Positions 11,901 through 23,187 of a stretch of DNA of 64,000 nt are shown here, piece after piece. Position numbers and translations under genes: made by a program. Numbering within the stretch: the first letter of the stretch is position 1; every line of letters begins with the position of its first letter. The notes below the pieces were generated by a model. That model had not been told where the DNA came from and did no database searches. It was given only the letters and a program-made list of their open reading frames with translations. Source of the DNA: Phlebiopsis flavidoalba (lineage: Eukaryota > Basidiomycota > Agaricomycetes > Polyporales > Phanerochaetaceae); NCBI GenBank assembly GCA_035772785.1, contig JAOCPU010000012.1:607340-671339 (forward strand), written 5' to 3'.

Positions 11901-13736
11901 TCGAGCAAGAACCAAGTGTTAAGCTTTTCCGTTCATTCCTCGCGTTTGACTAGTAGCATTCCGGGGGGCCCGGACGGTGCCGGTCGGACAAGTCTTTGCT
12001 TTCGAATAAGGAAACCTGTAACCGAACGTTCTGACCGTGCTGGGATGGTAAGAGTTCAATATCGGAATGTCACACCCGATATGAAGACATAGGGACAATG
12101 GGAGCTCGGGAAGGACTATTCGATTTTCTCGATAAATCACCTGACCGTTTCCAAGCATTTGGTACTAGCCTTTCAAATGCCTATCCAACAACCAGGTCTA
12201 GTATACCTGACCATCGACCCGACTAGCGTATGGTATCGTTGCAGAATGCTACGGCCCCACTTAGTAATTCCACTCGCGGCCATTTTTTCAATTTGTAGTC
12301 GATGCGACATTTCCATACCCCATCATAGCTCCCCCTGGTGGTATGCGCATTTTTTTTGTAAACCGCCTACATGTTTGTAACTTCATGGACTCCGTAAGCG
12401 GAGCACGTCATTTTACTCGTCCTTGGGTGCATGAACCTGTACAAAATATCTCGTGTCCGGCACATCAAGACAATTACATCTCACCCTGACGGTGCGCGAC
12501 GCACTCGTATACAGCTCCCCGACGGCTTCTAGGCGGTAGGTTATCGTCAATACTGACGATAAACACCTTTTTCCTTCGTCAAGACCTACATCATCACAGC
12601 TCTCAACAGCCTCGAGATACTTACCCTCTTATTCCTGCACGTTGCGGTCATACAAACCTCGAAGCTTACTACACCTATGGGGCGGGTCGATTGCTGCCCA
12701 ACAACTTCGCAGAACGCTGTGCGTCATGTTGTGACGATGTCTTGGAGCGTGGCCTACTGTTTTTTTCTGCACGTCAGGTGTATGTTGTCGGCGTCTTCTC
12801 ACACAGCTCTCCCGACACTGCGCAAATCGTCAACTCTGACGCACACGCCGCGTTTGTTAACCATAATACCGCACGGCGGCATCCGCGGCGAGTCCTGGGA
12901 ACTTCATACACGAGTGTGGCGCGGTGGCTTCTATACCGGCCTCGTCGTTGAGGGACACGCCGGTAAGGACTAGGGCTGTGATTTGGGTTTGGTGAAGTGC
13001 TTGCCATACTCTGTGCTCTTCTGGTGTGATGGTTGACGAGGCGGGGCAAGAGAAGTCGGTGCGAGGAGAGTTTGGTTAAGAATGTTTTAGGTTTTTATGA
13101 TTTTGATATAATTGTGTACTACCATGAGTCGCAGAATACATTTAGTGGACGTACAAACATACCGTTGTGTCGTATGTTTAAGCCGCCAGCATAGAGACTG
13201 GCCGTGGCATCGTGATCACCGTCTTACTTCTTCAGGAATTTTGCCGGACCATCCCTAGCTGTAGCTAGCGTTGCCACGTGTGTAACACTATGAAGGTGCT
13301 CTGTAAGCTGCGGCGATATGAGGCTGCCGTCACATAAAAGGCAGCAAAGTAGTAGCTGCATGGCGAGACCGTTTCTAACTACGCACACATCGCATCGTAA
13401 CAAGCCTGCCACCGGAACTCGAATTATTTGGATACCTTAACGTACTGTCGTCCGCCTGCGGGCGCGCCGGTCGGCTGCGTCTCGATTGAGCGGGAGAAGC
13501 GCCGACGCCCGCCTCACGGGGCGCATCAAAAATGCTGACATAACGACATTACGAGTGAGCGCACTCTGCCGCCCGCCCGCCCGCTGCGCGAACATGGCTC
13601 GCCAGTCCGCCATATCCCTGGGCGCGAGCCTAGCATTATTTCAGCCATGCTAGGCGTAAGGCCACTCCGCCCAGCATGGGCGACGGTGCGGTTGAGGATG
13701 TCTTGCGCGCGCTGACCAAGAGAGAGGGCGGGGAGG
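8984..13736. other. Unassigned region spanning the GC-composition boundary
   Basis: No gene is supported. The first part (to about 11,820) is GC-rich with spurious long open frames. From about 11,820 the base composition becomes balanced and stays so to the window end. A perfect hairpin lies at 12541-12562. Short plus-strand readings around 12,570-12,970 give no recognisable domain. Confidence 0.5.
12541..12562. repeat. Perfect 9-bp inverted repeat with 4-base loop
   Basis: TTATCGTCA (12541-12549), loop ATAC, then TGACGATAA (12554-12562). No poly-T tract or gene end beside it indicates a terminator. It could be an operator-type palindrome or chance. Confidence 0.6.
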
Positions 13737-13743
13737 TATAAAT
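13737..13743 (+). promoter_or_regulatory. TATA box of NAD(P)-binding protein gene copy 1
   Basis: TATAAAT lies 94 bases before the likely start codon at 13831, in a suitable place for a fungal core promoter. The preceding GC-rich block contains CTGACCAAGAG, which also occurs upstream of the second copy near 17,860, so the two promoters appear to be related duplicates. Confidence 0.5.
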
Positions 13744-13830
13744 GTCGGTTTCAGAGTGTTGGAGAAAAGCATCAGCCTCGGCTTCTACTCCTCTACTCAC
13801 CTACACACAACTCCCTCTTGCATACTCGCA

Positions 13831-15276
13831 ATGTTCTTCAACAAGAGCGCGATAGCGTCAAGGTCAAGTCTTCCTCTGAGAAGATCCCCGTGCTCTTCCT
13901 CGGCGCGACAGGTATGTGCATTCATGGCCGGCCCGCACTGAATAGCTTACTGAAGTCATCTAAACAGGTATGTCGGCGGCTCCGTACTCGCTCGTCTGCT
14001 CGAGCACCCCGCGGCAAAGTCTTTTGAGATTACTGCTCTTGCTCGTGATCAAGTCAAGGCCACCAAGCTTGAGGCGTTCGGCATCAAGACCGCGATTGGA
14101 AACTATCCAGGATCTCAAACTCCTCGAGGACCTTGCTTCGAAAGCACACATTGTATTCTCGATTGTGAGTTCCACAACACATTCTCAAAGCTGGCCTTAC
14201 TTACTGTCATGCCAGATTAACGCAGATGATGACCCCACATATGCAAGCCCATTTTGACGTCAGTGCCTAAAGAAGCGTCATACCACTACTGGCGACCTAC
14301 CCATTCTCATTCACCACACTGTGAGACATAACATACTGATCACGCGTATCCTCGAACTAAGATTCATCTTAGTCCGCGGCACTGGTGTCTTCCTCAGCCA
14401 AGCAAACGGCAATGTATGCGTCCCACCGAGGTGTTCGACGACAGCAAGCCCCGCGCAATTCGAGGCTCTTCCACACGAGGCGCTGCACCGCTCCCGTTGA
14501 CGAGCTCGTTGTGGCTGCCGACAAAGAGGGTAAGCGAGAGCCCTCATTTCCAGTTCATGAATTTTGACTGACCACCACTCTTGTCCACAGGATACGCGAA
14601 AACATACATCGTTCTTCCTAGCACGATCTACGGCATCCCTCGAAACGCGTTGACGAAAGCGGCATTCAACACACGTCTTCGATTCAGATTCCCGCGCTGA
14701 CCAAAGCTGCCATTGCCCGCAAGCAGGGCGGTATCTGGAAGATGTGGGCAAAGGGGCGGCGCCGCGCTATGGAACCACATCAGCAACGATGACAGTAAGC
14801 CACCCCAACACCTCTTTCAAACTACCGTCTTTGCTCATCAACTCACCAGCTGCCGAACTATTCATGGTCCTCTTTCGACGCGGTGACAAAGCCGACAAAC
14901 ACCGTTCCCCGCACGGAGCGCGAGGGCCTGTTCATCGGCGAGAAACGGGACGTACTCGTGGTACGACATCGGCAAGGAGCTCGCGCGGATTCTCCACGAC
15001 AATGGGCGTCGGGCAGAGCCCCGAGCCTACGACGTTCTCTTCCGAAGAGCTCGCGCAGTTCTTCGGCTCTGAGGTGAGACTCAGCTCTGGATGCTTCATT
15101 CTCTCAAGCTGACATCCCGCGTCTAGTTTGTGGGCAACCTCATTGCGGGTAGCAACTGTGTCGGCATCTAACCAACGCGCTCGAGAGCTCTTTTGCTGGT
15201 GGAGACCTAAGCACACCAAGGCATCATTTTACTGGCGAGCGTCCGAGCAGAGGTCGATGCTGCCTTGAAGCAATAG
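13831..15276 (+). CDS. NAD(P)-binding Rossmann-fold protein (NmrA/epimerase-like), copy 1
   Basis: Start ATG 13831. The N-terminal strand KIPVLFLGATG is the dinucleotide-binding motif, split by an intron (13911-13969, approximate) before VGGSVLARLLEHP. Further family blocks are FEITALARDQVKATKLEAFG, ASKAHIVFSI, INADDDP after a second intron, KTYIVLPSTIYGI (~14599), the FDAVT region (~14875) and FVGNLIAGSNCVGI (~15127). The end is placed at TAG 15274-15276 after VRAEVDAALKQ. Family knowledge: atypical short-chain dehydrogenase/NmrA-like proteins bind NAD(P) in the cytosol; the substrate here is unknown. At least five frame changes are needed. Copy 2 lies 2.7 kb downstream and copy 3 about 34.5 kb downstream, all on the plus strand. 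Confidence 0.72.
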
Positions 15277-16745
15277 ACTTTTGAACACGAGCGTTGTACC
15301 CCCGTATACCCTAGATGTATAGATAGCTGTTTATTCAATAATTTCACTCTGATTTTCCATCACACACTGTGGACTCACGTGCTTCAAGAGCTGACTATTG
15401 TTTACCGCTGTATCTCCAGCAGCGAGCGACCTACTCCTGTATATATTTCTATCCAATATACTTCAGACAGAGAGATACGATTGCGAGAAGGAAGCATGAT
15501 TTTGGATTCGCTCGTTATCGGAGCTGCGCAAGAAACGGATAGGCTGGTCTACCCGGCCCCATGAACCCTGCCGACGCAACCGCAGTGTGTCAGTACGCGC
15601 AGGTGGTGAGTATCTATTCTAGATTCAGACGACAGCGAAATGAAGTCGCTGACTCGGAAAAGAGGATTGTCGTGGTGACCAGAAGGAGTTCCTTTTGTGT
15701 TGCCAAATCGGGCGGCAGGTGTTCGGGTGTTGCCGGGGCTAAAAACTCCGCCGTTTTCAGCAACCAACGTGGAACGGCGACCAAGCCACCGACGTATCAC
15801 ATTCACGGAATAATAAAATCTCTTTGCCTTTACATATCAAGGACAACCCTCTCCCCTGCGATTACTCGAGGACTCGAGGCGGTACTGCTCTGCTTTTACT
15901 TCTTACTTATCACAATCGTCTATTCTGTCCTACCCCACGACGTAAGCTAGGCTTCACGCCGAAAACTAACCTCGCAGTGGTAGCTCGTCTCGGGTGACCC
16001 CAAAGCTTAGCCAACGCGCATCTGGTCTGCCCGTCTGTCGTGGCTGTGCCCTCTTCACCAAGACTCTTTGCCTAGACCTCTGAAGAATAGCGCCTAGCCG
16101 TGTCGGCGGGCAGAAGTTGGGCTTTAAATCTATGATTCAAGGCCAACCGCCCCTCGCTTTCCCAACGAGTTGTTCAGGTTACCCAACGAAATCATTCTAG
16201 GAAGCGCATCCGACTGTACCAACCTTACGCTAGACAGACGCAACTACAACATCTACCTCAGGACCCTAGTTATCGCATCCTCAAGACGTTCTGCCCTTGT
16301 ACAATCAATGCGGAATACAATTCATGGTTCCCATCGCAGGCAGCAGCCACATGCGTGTTCGATCAAAATCATTTCCCGCATGATCTGTAGCTGTGAAACT
16401 GCGAAAAGACCATCAAGTTCACCAGTCGTAAGTCGGCCATGTCTCCCTCGTTTCCGCGTTTTGTGCAGTCCGGGTGCCCCACGGGCCGGTGATTTGCAGC
16501 TTGGGAGAAAACCTATGTTCCTATCTCAAACGAAGGCCTGGTAGTGGCATGGCGCGTTTTTGAGAGGTGAGTAGCAGCGAGCTTGCGTTCTCAAGCTATC
16601 TTAATTGAAATTCAAGCAGATAGGAGGGATGATAAATCCAAGACATTCTTTATGCGCCGCTATTTGGTATGCTATATCTGCTTTCACTTCAGCCATGGGC
16701 CAGCTCATGATCATCGTTCTACCAGCCCACCTAGATATTTGTTAC
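15277..16745. other. Spacer between copy 1 and the MITE
   Basis: Contains short open frames (for example 15561-15950) without recognisable domains or introns. No gene is supported. Confidence 0.45.
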
Positions 16746-16747
16746 TA

Positions 16748-16772
16748 AGGTAGGGCTCATGCACAATAGACC
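16748..16772 (+). repeat. MITE left terminal inverted repeat
   Basis: Exact reverse complement of 17021-17045, directly preceded by TA. Confidence 0.9.
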
Positions 16773-17020
16773 ACTATCACGTGAGATTCACGTGTGATCC
16801 GGTGTGACCGATATACATCATAATACACGTACATCCTGGCACGCGTTTTTTTATTTGACCGTAGCTCACTAAGGGCTCAAGCATCTTAACTGTACCTGCT
16901 TGAGTAATCTTTTGTCATTGACAGAGAGTGGACGGGGACATCGATACTCGCGCGTAAACCAGTCTTGTGTGACGGAAAATGGGCCAGTGTCACAATCAGT
17001 CACAGGTCATGTGATAGTAG

Positions 17021-17045
17021 GGTCTATTGTGCATGAGCCCTACCT
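17021..17045 (-). repeat. MITE right terminal inverted repeat
   Basis: Exact reverse complement of 16748-16772, directly followed by TA. Confidence 0.9.
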
Positions 17046-18010
17046 TACATACAAAGTTTCTACCTGTGGCTGCCGGACGATGGGTGGCGAGCGTGTGAAC
17101 GATACTATAGGGACGACCTTTCCGCTGAGAATTAAAGAACCGGTGAACGAAGACAATCATGTTTTGTGTACGCGGGATTTTCCCTCTAACAAGGACCCAG
17201 CACACGATGCTGATGAATGATGGCGATCGACCTCAGGGGCTTCTCCGGCAGAGTGCCCACTGTCACCGAGGATCTGCAAGGGTTCTTCCCGCCGAGGAGA
17301 GTAGGCGGTATCGGATAATTATCACCGTGCCAAGTTCGGAGGTCATACTAGTCAAGCTCAAAAGGTATTTCCTAGTCTTGCTGGAATATTCTGATGTCTG
17401 ACATTATTGTGAAAGAAAGATGTGCCAATGGGCTCGGAGCTGCAACGCGACTGTCCCCCACTCGGAGCGTCGACAGACGCGATTGACGAGTAAGTAAGGT
17501 AGTCCAGTGAAGCGATCTGTTGCAATGTCCGTGGCGAAGATTGCGTGGAGAAATACTTCGCGTTTACGATCAAAAAAAACCATTCAACCAAGTGGTGCCT
17601 ACCCAATTTGCTTATCACAGCCGGAGTGGAGAAGTCCGGGTGCCGCCCATCTCTCAATTGACTGACCGACCACCGCAACCGGGGGCAAGCGCCCGCGCCA
17701 TACCTTACTACGGGCGGGCCTCTTGCTGACGAGGATAGGCCCGCCCCGTCATTGTGGCTTCAGTCGGCTACGTCGGCTGCCTCTGAGACATTAAGCAGCT
17801 GACGCGATAGCACAGATGTGGTTGTGTAAAGTCGCGCTGGCCTGCCTGCGCGTTCTGACCAAGAGGGTGCACAGGTTGGGAAGGAAGTGGCCTAAAGGCT
17901 GCAGAGGTTTTGAGAACGAAGGTCAACATCCAGCATTCTAACGATCTCTCAAATCACCCTCTCCTCCCTTCGTTCACTCAAATTGAGACCTCCAATCTCG
18001 ACTACTACAA

Positions 18011-19488
18011 ATGTCCGCCCAAAAGACCCCCGTCTTCTTCCTCGGCGCCACCGGTAGGTGTCTTGCATACTCATCCAACAAGTGGCGGCTTAATGACCTA
18101 TTTTATCAGGTTATATCTTGGTGGGTCTGTGTTGGCTCGCATACTCGAACGACGCATCTGCAAGCTCGTACGAGATTACTTACTGCCCTCGTTCGCTCTG
18201 AGGAAAGGGCAAAGAAGCTTGCGCCATTTGGCGTCAAGACCGCCATCGGCACCATCCAGGATCTTGAACTCCTTGAGAAGCTCGCCTCTGAGGCGCACAT
18301 CGTTTTGCCTCTATCGTAAGTGTCGGCGTCCTTCTGGGGCGTTTTGATGTCGCTCACAGGCTTCTAGATCAACGCGGACGATGACCCCACACATGCAGGC
18401 CATCTTGCGCGGCCTGAAGAAGCGCCACGCTACTGGAGACGCCATTCCCCATCCTCATTCACACCGTAGGTTCTCCATTTATAACCTGTATTCTCTAATT
18501 CTGACATCATATTTGACATAGTCTGGAACCGGTGTCTTCCTTAGCCAGGCGAGGCATAAACGGCATTCTGCACGGTAATGCCGAGATCTACGACGACAAC
18601 AAGCCCGAGCAGTTCGAAGCTCTTCCTCACGAAGCTCTTCACCGCTCTGTCGACGAGCTCATCGTGGCGGCCGACAAAGAGGGTGCGTGTTCCCTCATGC
18701 TCACCTTGACACGAGCCACAGCTGACTATTCACGAAATTCAGGGTACGCCAAGACCTACATTATCCTTCCCAGCACGATCTACGCACGCCCTCCGAAACG
18801 GCCATTGACCAATGCCGGCGTCAGAAACCACCCAACTTCGATCCAGCTCCCCTACCTCATCAAGGCGTCCTCGGACGTGGTCATGGAGGTGTGGTCGGCA
18901 AAGGCGCGGCGAAGTGGAACCATGTCAGCAACGAGGACAGTGAGTACCGCGCGGCAACCATTCAATCCACTCCGAACTTCACCGAATGGGCTGACGGCTT
19001 GCCGTGATATCAGCTGCTGAAATACGTCTTCATCAACATCACCTGTATTTAACGCCGTCACCAACGGCGTCCGGCAAACGCCGTTTCTTCCTCACGGCCG
19101 TGGGCCTTCTTCATCGGCGAGAACGGCGCAGTACACCTGGTCGGAATTCCCTTCAACGAGATCGCGAAGGCGCTTTACTAGAATGTTGGTGTTTGGCAAA
19201 GCCCTGATGCGAATACTTTCAGCTCTGAACGAGCTCATCAAGTTCTTCGGCTCTGAAGGTACGCTCTCACCTGTCCTTAAGGCAAATGCCGGCGAGTGTT
19301 AATCCCTGTCATTCAGTTCGGTTGGGCAACCCTAAATCGCTGGTGAGCAAACATCTGCATCGGGCTCGCTACGCGCGGTCAAAAGGCCCTCGGCCTTGGA
19401 AGGCACGCGACAACACGCTAAATCGTGGAATCTCCTGGCGAGCGTCAAGGCTGAAGTCGAGTCGAGTTTTTTGAAAGAGCAGCAGTAG
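18011..19488 (+). CDS. NAD(P)-binding Rossmann-fold protein (NmrA/epimerase-like), copy 2
   Basis: Start ATG 18011 gives MSAQKTPVFFLGATG, a clean Rossmann glycine motif, split by an intron from about 18054 to 18109, then LGGSVLARILE. Conserved blocks in order are RLLTALVRSEERAKKLAPFG, VKTAIGTIQDLELLEKLASE, INADDDPT (~18370), YDDNKPEQFEALPHEALH and RSVDELIVAADKEG (~18580-18680), an intron, then KTYIILPSTIYA (~18751), LPYLIKAS, SELIKFFGSE (~19227) and a C-terminal ASVKAEVESS before TAG 19486-19488. This copy keeps longer continuous frames than copy 1 but still needs several frame switches. A cytosolic NAD(P)-dependent role is inferred from family only. It is the best-preserved of the three paralogues. 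Confidence 0.75.
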
Positions 19489-22429
19489 ATGACCTCCTCG
19501 TGAGGTCGTCGAGGGTTTATTTGGGGTTCTTGCAGGCCATACGCATTGTTTTTAAATGGAAGTCTGGATCTCTTTATGAGATGGCTCAAAGATGGCTGCG
19601 TGTCAAGCAATTCGTAGCGAACAATTTGACCCTGTTGACTTTGGTCTCATATCGCAAACCGAGTTCCAAGTAAGCAGTTATGCCACCGCTAACTTGACAG
19701 CACTGATGACTGACAGAGTGATGAGCCTGTTGAACGTGTCTTGAGCCTCGATACGTCGCAAAATAGTTTTTATCAAAGTTTGCGAGGTAATGCGCAGCAA
19801 CTTTCAATATTTGCCACCAGGGAGTCCGCGTCAAACATGTGGTGAAAAATATCAGCGAGTGGAACGATTTGCTCGGATTAGTCCCACTACCGCCTCGACT
19901 CCTGAAGCTATTCGCAAGAGGGTACATAGATGTTTGGACGTTGTCCTCTATCGGACGGACTCCTTGGGTCCAGGCACGCCGCAATAATTCATGGAAGAAG
20001 TGTAACCTCACGGATGCTCGAATACTTAAACGTGACAATGTAATAATCGGTGTTAAATATTGCATATTCCGGGCCAACGATTTCTGCGTCGGTTATGTTA
20101 GTATGGTCACAACGTTTTGTGCCACAACGGTACCTCCGAGTGGTGCGGTGGTGAACCGGGTTCAAGTGTTTGCAATATCTTAGGATACAGTTGCATAGCT
20201 TCTCAAATTAAATGCTCTTACGAATTGCTTAGGATCATCAAACTCTGTGCCTAATGCGTGTAGCTATCGCCCGATTTACCTGTATATGTTCCATATACAG
20301 ATTTCCTGATTATAACCGAGCTCCGGGTGCCGCCCGGTGGTCTTGTATGTTTCGTTTTAACAAGTGGACGTTAGAGGGCAGGGAACATGATGGACTTTGT
20401 GAACTAACATTTTAGAATCTATGAGTGGTGATAACATACATTCTGTGAATTAATTCAAGTTAATCCTGCGTTTACCATGCCTTCAACCTTTCTTCATACA
20501 GAGTTACGTTTGTACAAATCATAACTACGCGCCTACGATCATGACTACATTAACTGCGCGCGTCCGGAGAGAGAGGCAACAGTCGGCACCTGCTCTACCC
20601 GGCTCATCGGGTTTTATGTTACTGCATGTTTCTAGGATGCTTCCCCCATACTCGCATTTGTCCACGGTGTACCTATGTCCCACAGCCCTGCACACATCTC
20701 TATACTCCCCTCCAATAGAGTCGATGGCCAGTACCATATTTCTAATCCCAGCCGGTTGGAGGGGAGAGTGTATACATTCCCGTCCCCAGGAGACCCATAT
20801 ACTAGCCCTTGTGCAATCGACCTCCGAAGGGACAGATATGTTAGTCTGTCCACGACTCTATCTGTCCCTCCTATCCTAGCTCACCTATTCCGACTCGGTC
20901 AGGAATTTCTGAGGATGACTCGGAAGTGCCCGTCTGGGCGTAATTAAGGTAACAGTTGTGATTGACGGTTTATGGAGTATATGCTTCGCTGTATCGCACT
21001 TTGACCGTCTGGCGGTATGCCGCACACGCCAGCATTCGCCATACGTACGCGTTTTACGGTCACTACAATCGTCTGAACCAGAGGACCAAGCGTTTGCCGT
21101 CAGATGAGACGTGCGACAAGATTGAACGAAGCCTGTATGACCACGTAAAGGTTCGCCCACCGCAGCCGCTCCCGATCTTTGCGTCCATACATAAATGTGG
21201 TCCTGTGCCCGAGCTACAGACGATGAGCCGCGTCATTCTGGGGGAAGCGCAATGGAGTGTGATGTCAGCGCGCGTGTGCCCGCGTTGAAGAGTGTAAACA
21301 CCGAATCTTAGCTCCTAGCGATCTGCATACGTCGCCTGAAGTACGGATTTTTGTTCGAGGTTCGGTCAGCAAACCGTGACGCATAATGCGTTTGCCGTCG
21401 GAAGACTGAACTACGATCGACAGTTGACTGTCGTCCGTGTGTCCCTTACAAGTGGCTTCGCCGATCGGCCTCTCCATGTAATCGGATGTTCCAGAGCCGG
21501 GATTGTGAATGACCGGTCCTTGTTGCGCTGGATAGTGAGTTATGGCTCACAAGTGCTGCTACTACACAGGAGGAGTCTGTTGGGGCGATAGCACGGCGCG
21601 CGCAGTAACAGTCGGCGGGGGCCATAGATGACCAGGGGGGAGTCCGGGGGGTGGGGCACAGGGAATCTTCTTGGTACACATGTTATTCAAATCACAGAGA
21701 GCACGACTTTACGTCGGCATAGATCGGATCGACTTCGCTAGTACAATCCACTGTCCAAAAGTGCTTGATCAGGGTCTCAAAAACGCTTCCCGTGTATGTG
21801 CCTTTTCCTGGGTAGTGCGAGCGTGGTCACAGCTTGCGATGGCGAGAGAAGACGGAGTGTTATTGGTTTCGCCGGCGCCTTGTGAGGTAGGTCAAAAAAA
21901 CCGGTAAAGAGTGTGTTGCACGTGAAGTTGAACCGGGCCCACCGAGAGATTGTCGGTTTTAGTGGCTGTCGCGAGGTGGCTTTGAAAGGGGCCGTAGGGC
22001 TAGGTAGGAGTGAGGGGGATTCCCGGGGTCGTCGTAGTGAGGGAGTCCTGCGAGTGATTTGGATATAGCATATTATCGGAGTGAGTTGTGGGGGTGAACA
22101 GTCGATGTTATGGGCCTGGGGTTTGAAGCGCATCGTCTGTGGTATGCAGTTCGATTAGAACAGGTGCCTTGGACGGGTTTCTATTTCTGTGAGGTCTTAC
22201 GCGGACGGCGAGGATGCTGGTGTTGAGGCCCGCGTGTGAGTAATGCTGTTCTGATTTTATCTGCTTGTGCTATGGTTGTTTGCGTAACTTGAGCATGGGA
22301 CCTCGTTTCTGGACCAGTAGGGCAGCTGTTATAGACGTACGCCAGACGCGGTCTCCAAGCCCCGAGGTCGGTACAGTGATTCCTCATGGTTACAATAATA
22401 GAACAGGGCCTCAAGCAGGAAAGATAGAA
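19489..22429. other. Unassigned region
   Basis: No confident gene. A minus-strand reading at 20525-20790 contains a Cys-containing stretch (MVLAIDSIGGEYRDVCRAVG, then GHRYTVDKCEY) that looks protein-like but matches nothing I recognise. A minus-strand open frame at 19586-20077 is also unexplained. Confidence 0.4.
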
Positions 22430-22690
22430 AGAGAAAAGAACTCAAACAAAAAAAAAGATAAAAAAAAAAAAAAAAATCAGATGAAAGAAGAGAAATAACA
22501 TTAAATCAAAAAAATGAGATAGTATTGAAATAAAATTGAAAAAAAGGTCAAAAAAAAACTAAGCATAGAAAAAAAAACCATAAAACAAAACTGGTAAAAG
22601 AAAAGGGAAAAAGCTCAAAAAAAAAGAAAAAACAAAAAACAGAATAAAACAAATATAACTAAAATAAAGTTAAAAAAAAAAAAATAAGAC
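22430..22690 (+). repeat. A-rich, strand-asymmetric low-complexity tract
   Basis: About 260 bases are dominated by A on the plus strand with many A runs of 5-17 and very little T or C. The asymmetry resembles a degenerate poly-A tail of a retroposed sequence on the plus strand, or a long pyrimidine-rich tail downstream of the minus-strand DUF2235 gene. Confidence 0.8.
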
Positions 22691-23187
22691 TCACGACAGT
22701 TTGCAGTAGGCTATCTCCATAGGAGAGCTTCTGCAACCCGTCCCAACTAAGTCCTTCCAGGTAGCCTGGGCATGTGGCGTGTACGGTGGAGGGGAGGGAT
22801 AGAGATTTGTCACGATTCCAGCACCTGCGGCAGGAGATTGAAATGTCATCCCAGGAACATGTTAAGCAATTTGGTGTAGCAGTGTCGGGATATAAGCTGC
22901 GAAGAAAAGTGATGGTCTCAAATCGTCTTGTGAAGACAAGCCAGGGGGATGCGTTGAGGACTGTTGGCAAAGACTGCTGTATTTGATCCTTCTGAGTCGT
23001 CCACCCAGGTAGGAGTGGGGACTTGGCTGATCCTCTTCTGGGCTGGATGTGGAGCTGGAGTAAGCATGATCTCAGAAATGCGGTGAGCTGGTCTCCATTT
23101 CCGGTCTTGAGATGGGTTCTGCGTTGGCGACAGCCGCCTGCTGACCCTCCGCTTGTGCTTTGAAACGATGGAGACCTTGAACCTGAT

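Larger units (their letters stand above)
16748..17045. mobile_element. 298-bp MITE with TA target duplication (Tc1/mariner, Stowaway-like)
   Basis: A perfect 25-bp terminal inverted repeat occupies 16748-16772 and 17021-17045, beginning AGGTAGGGCTC. It is flanked by TA at 16746-16747 and 17046-17047. The inverted similarity continues imperfectly inward for a further 30 or so bases (the ACTATCAC and GTGAC blocks). The element is too short to encode a transposase and its open frames are not coding. TA duplication plus long inverted repeats indicates a non-autonomous Tc1/mariner-type element. It sits between two duplicated NAD(P)-binding protein genes. Confidence 0.85.

Noticed and set aside
12541..12562. 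Intrinsic terminator
   Set aside because: Hairpin lacks a T tract and a gene end, and intrinsic terminators are not used by nuclear RNA polymerase II.
16900..17220. Plus-strand 106-codon open frame
   Set aside because: Runs across the right terminal repeat of the MITE into flanking DNA, so it is not a conserved gene.
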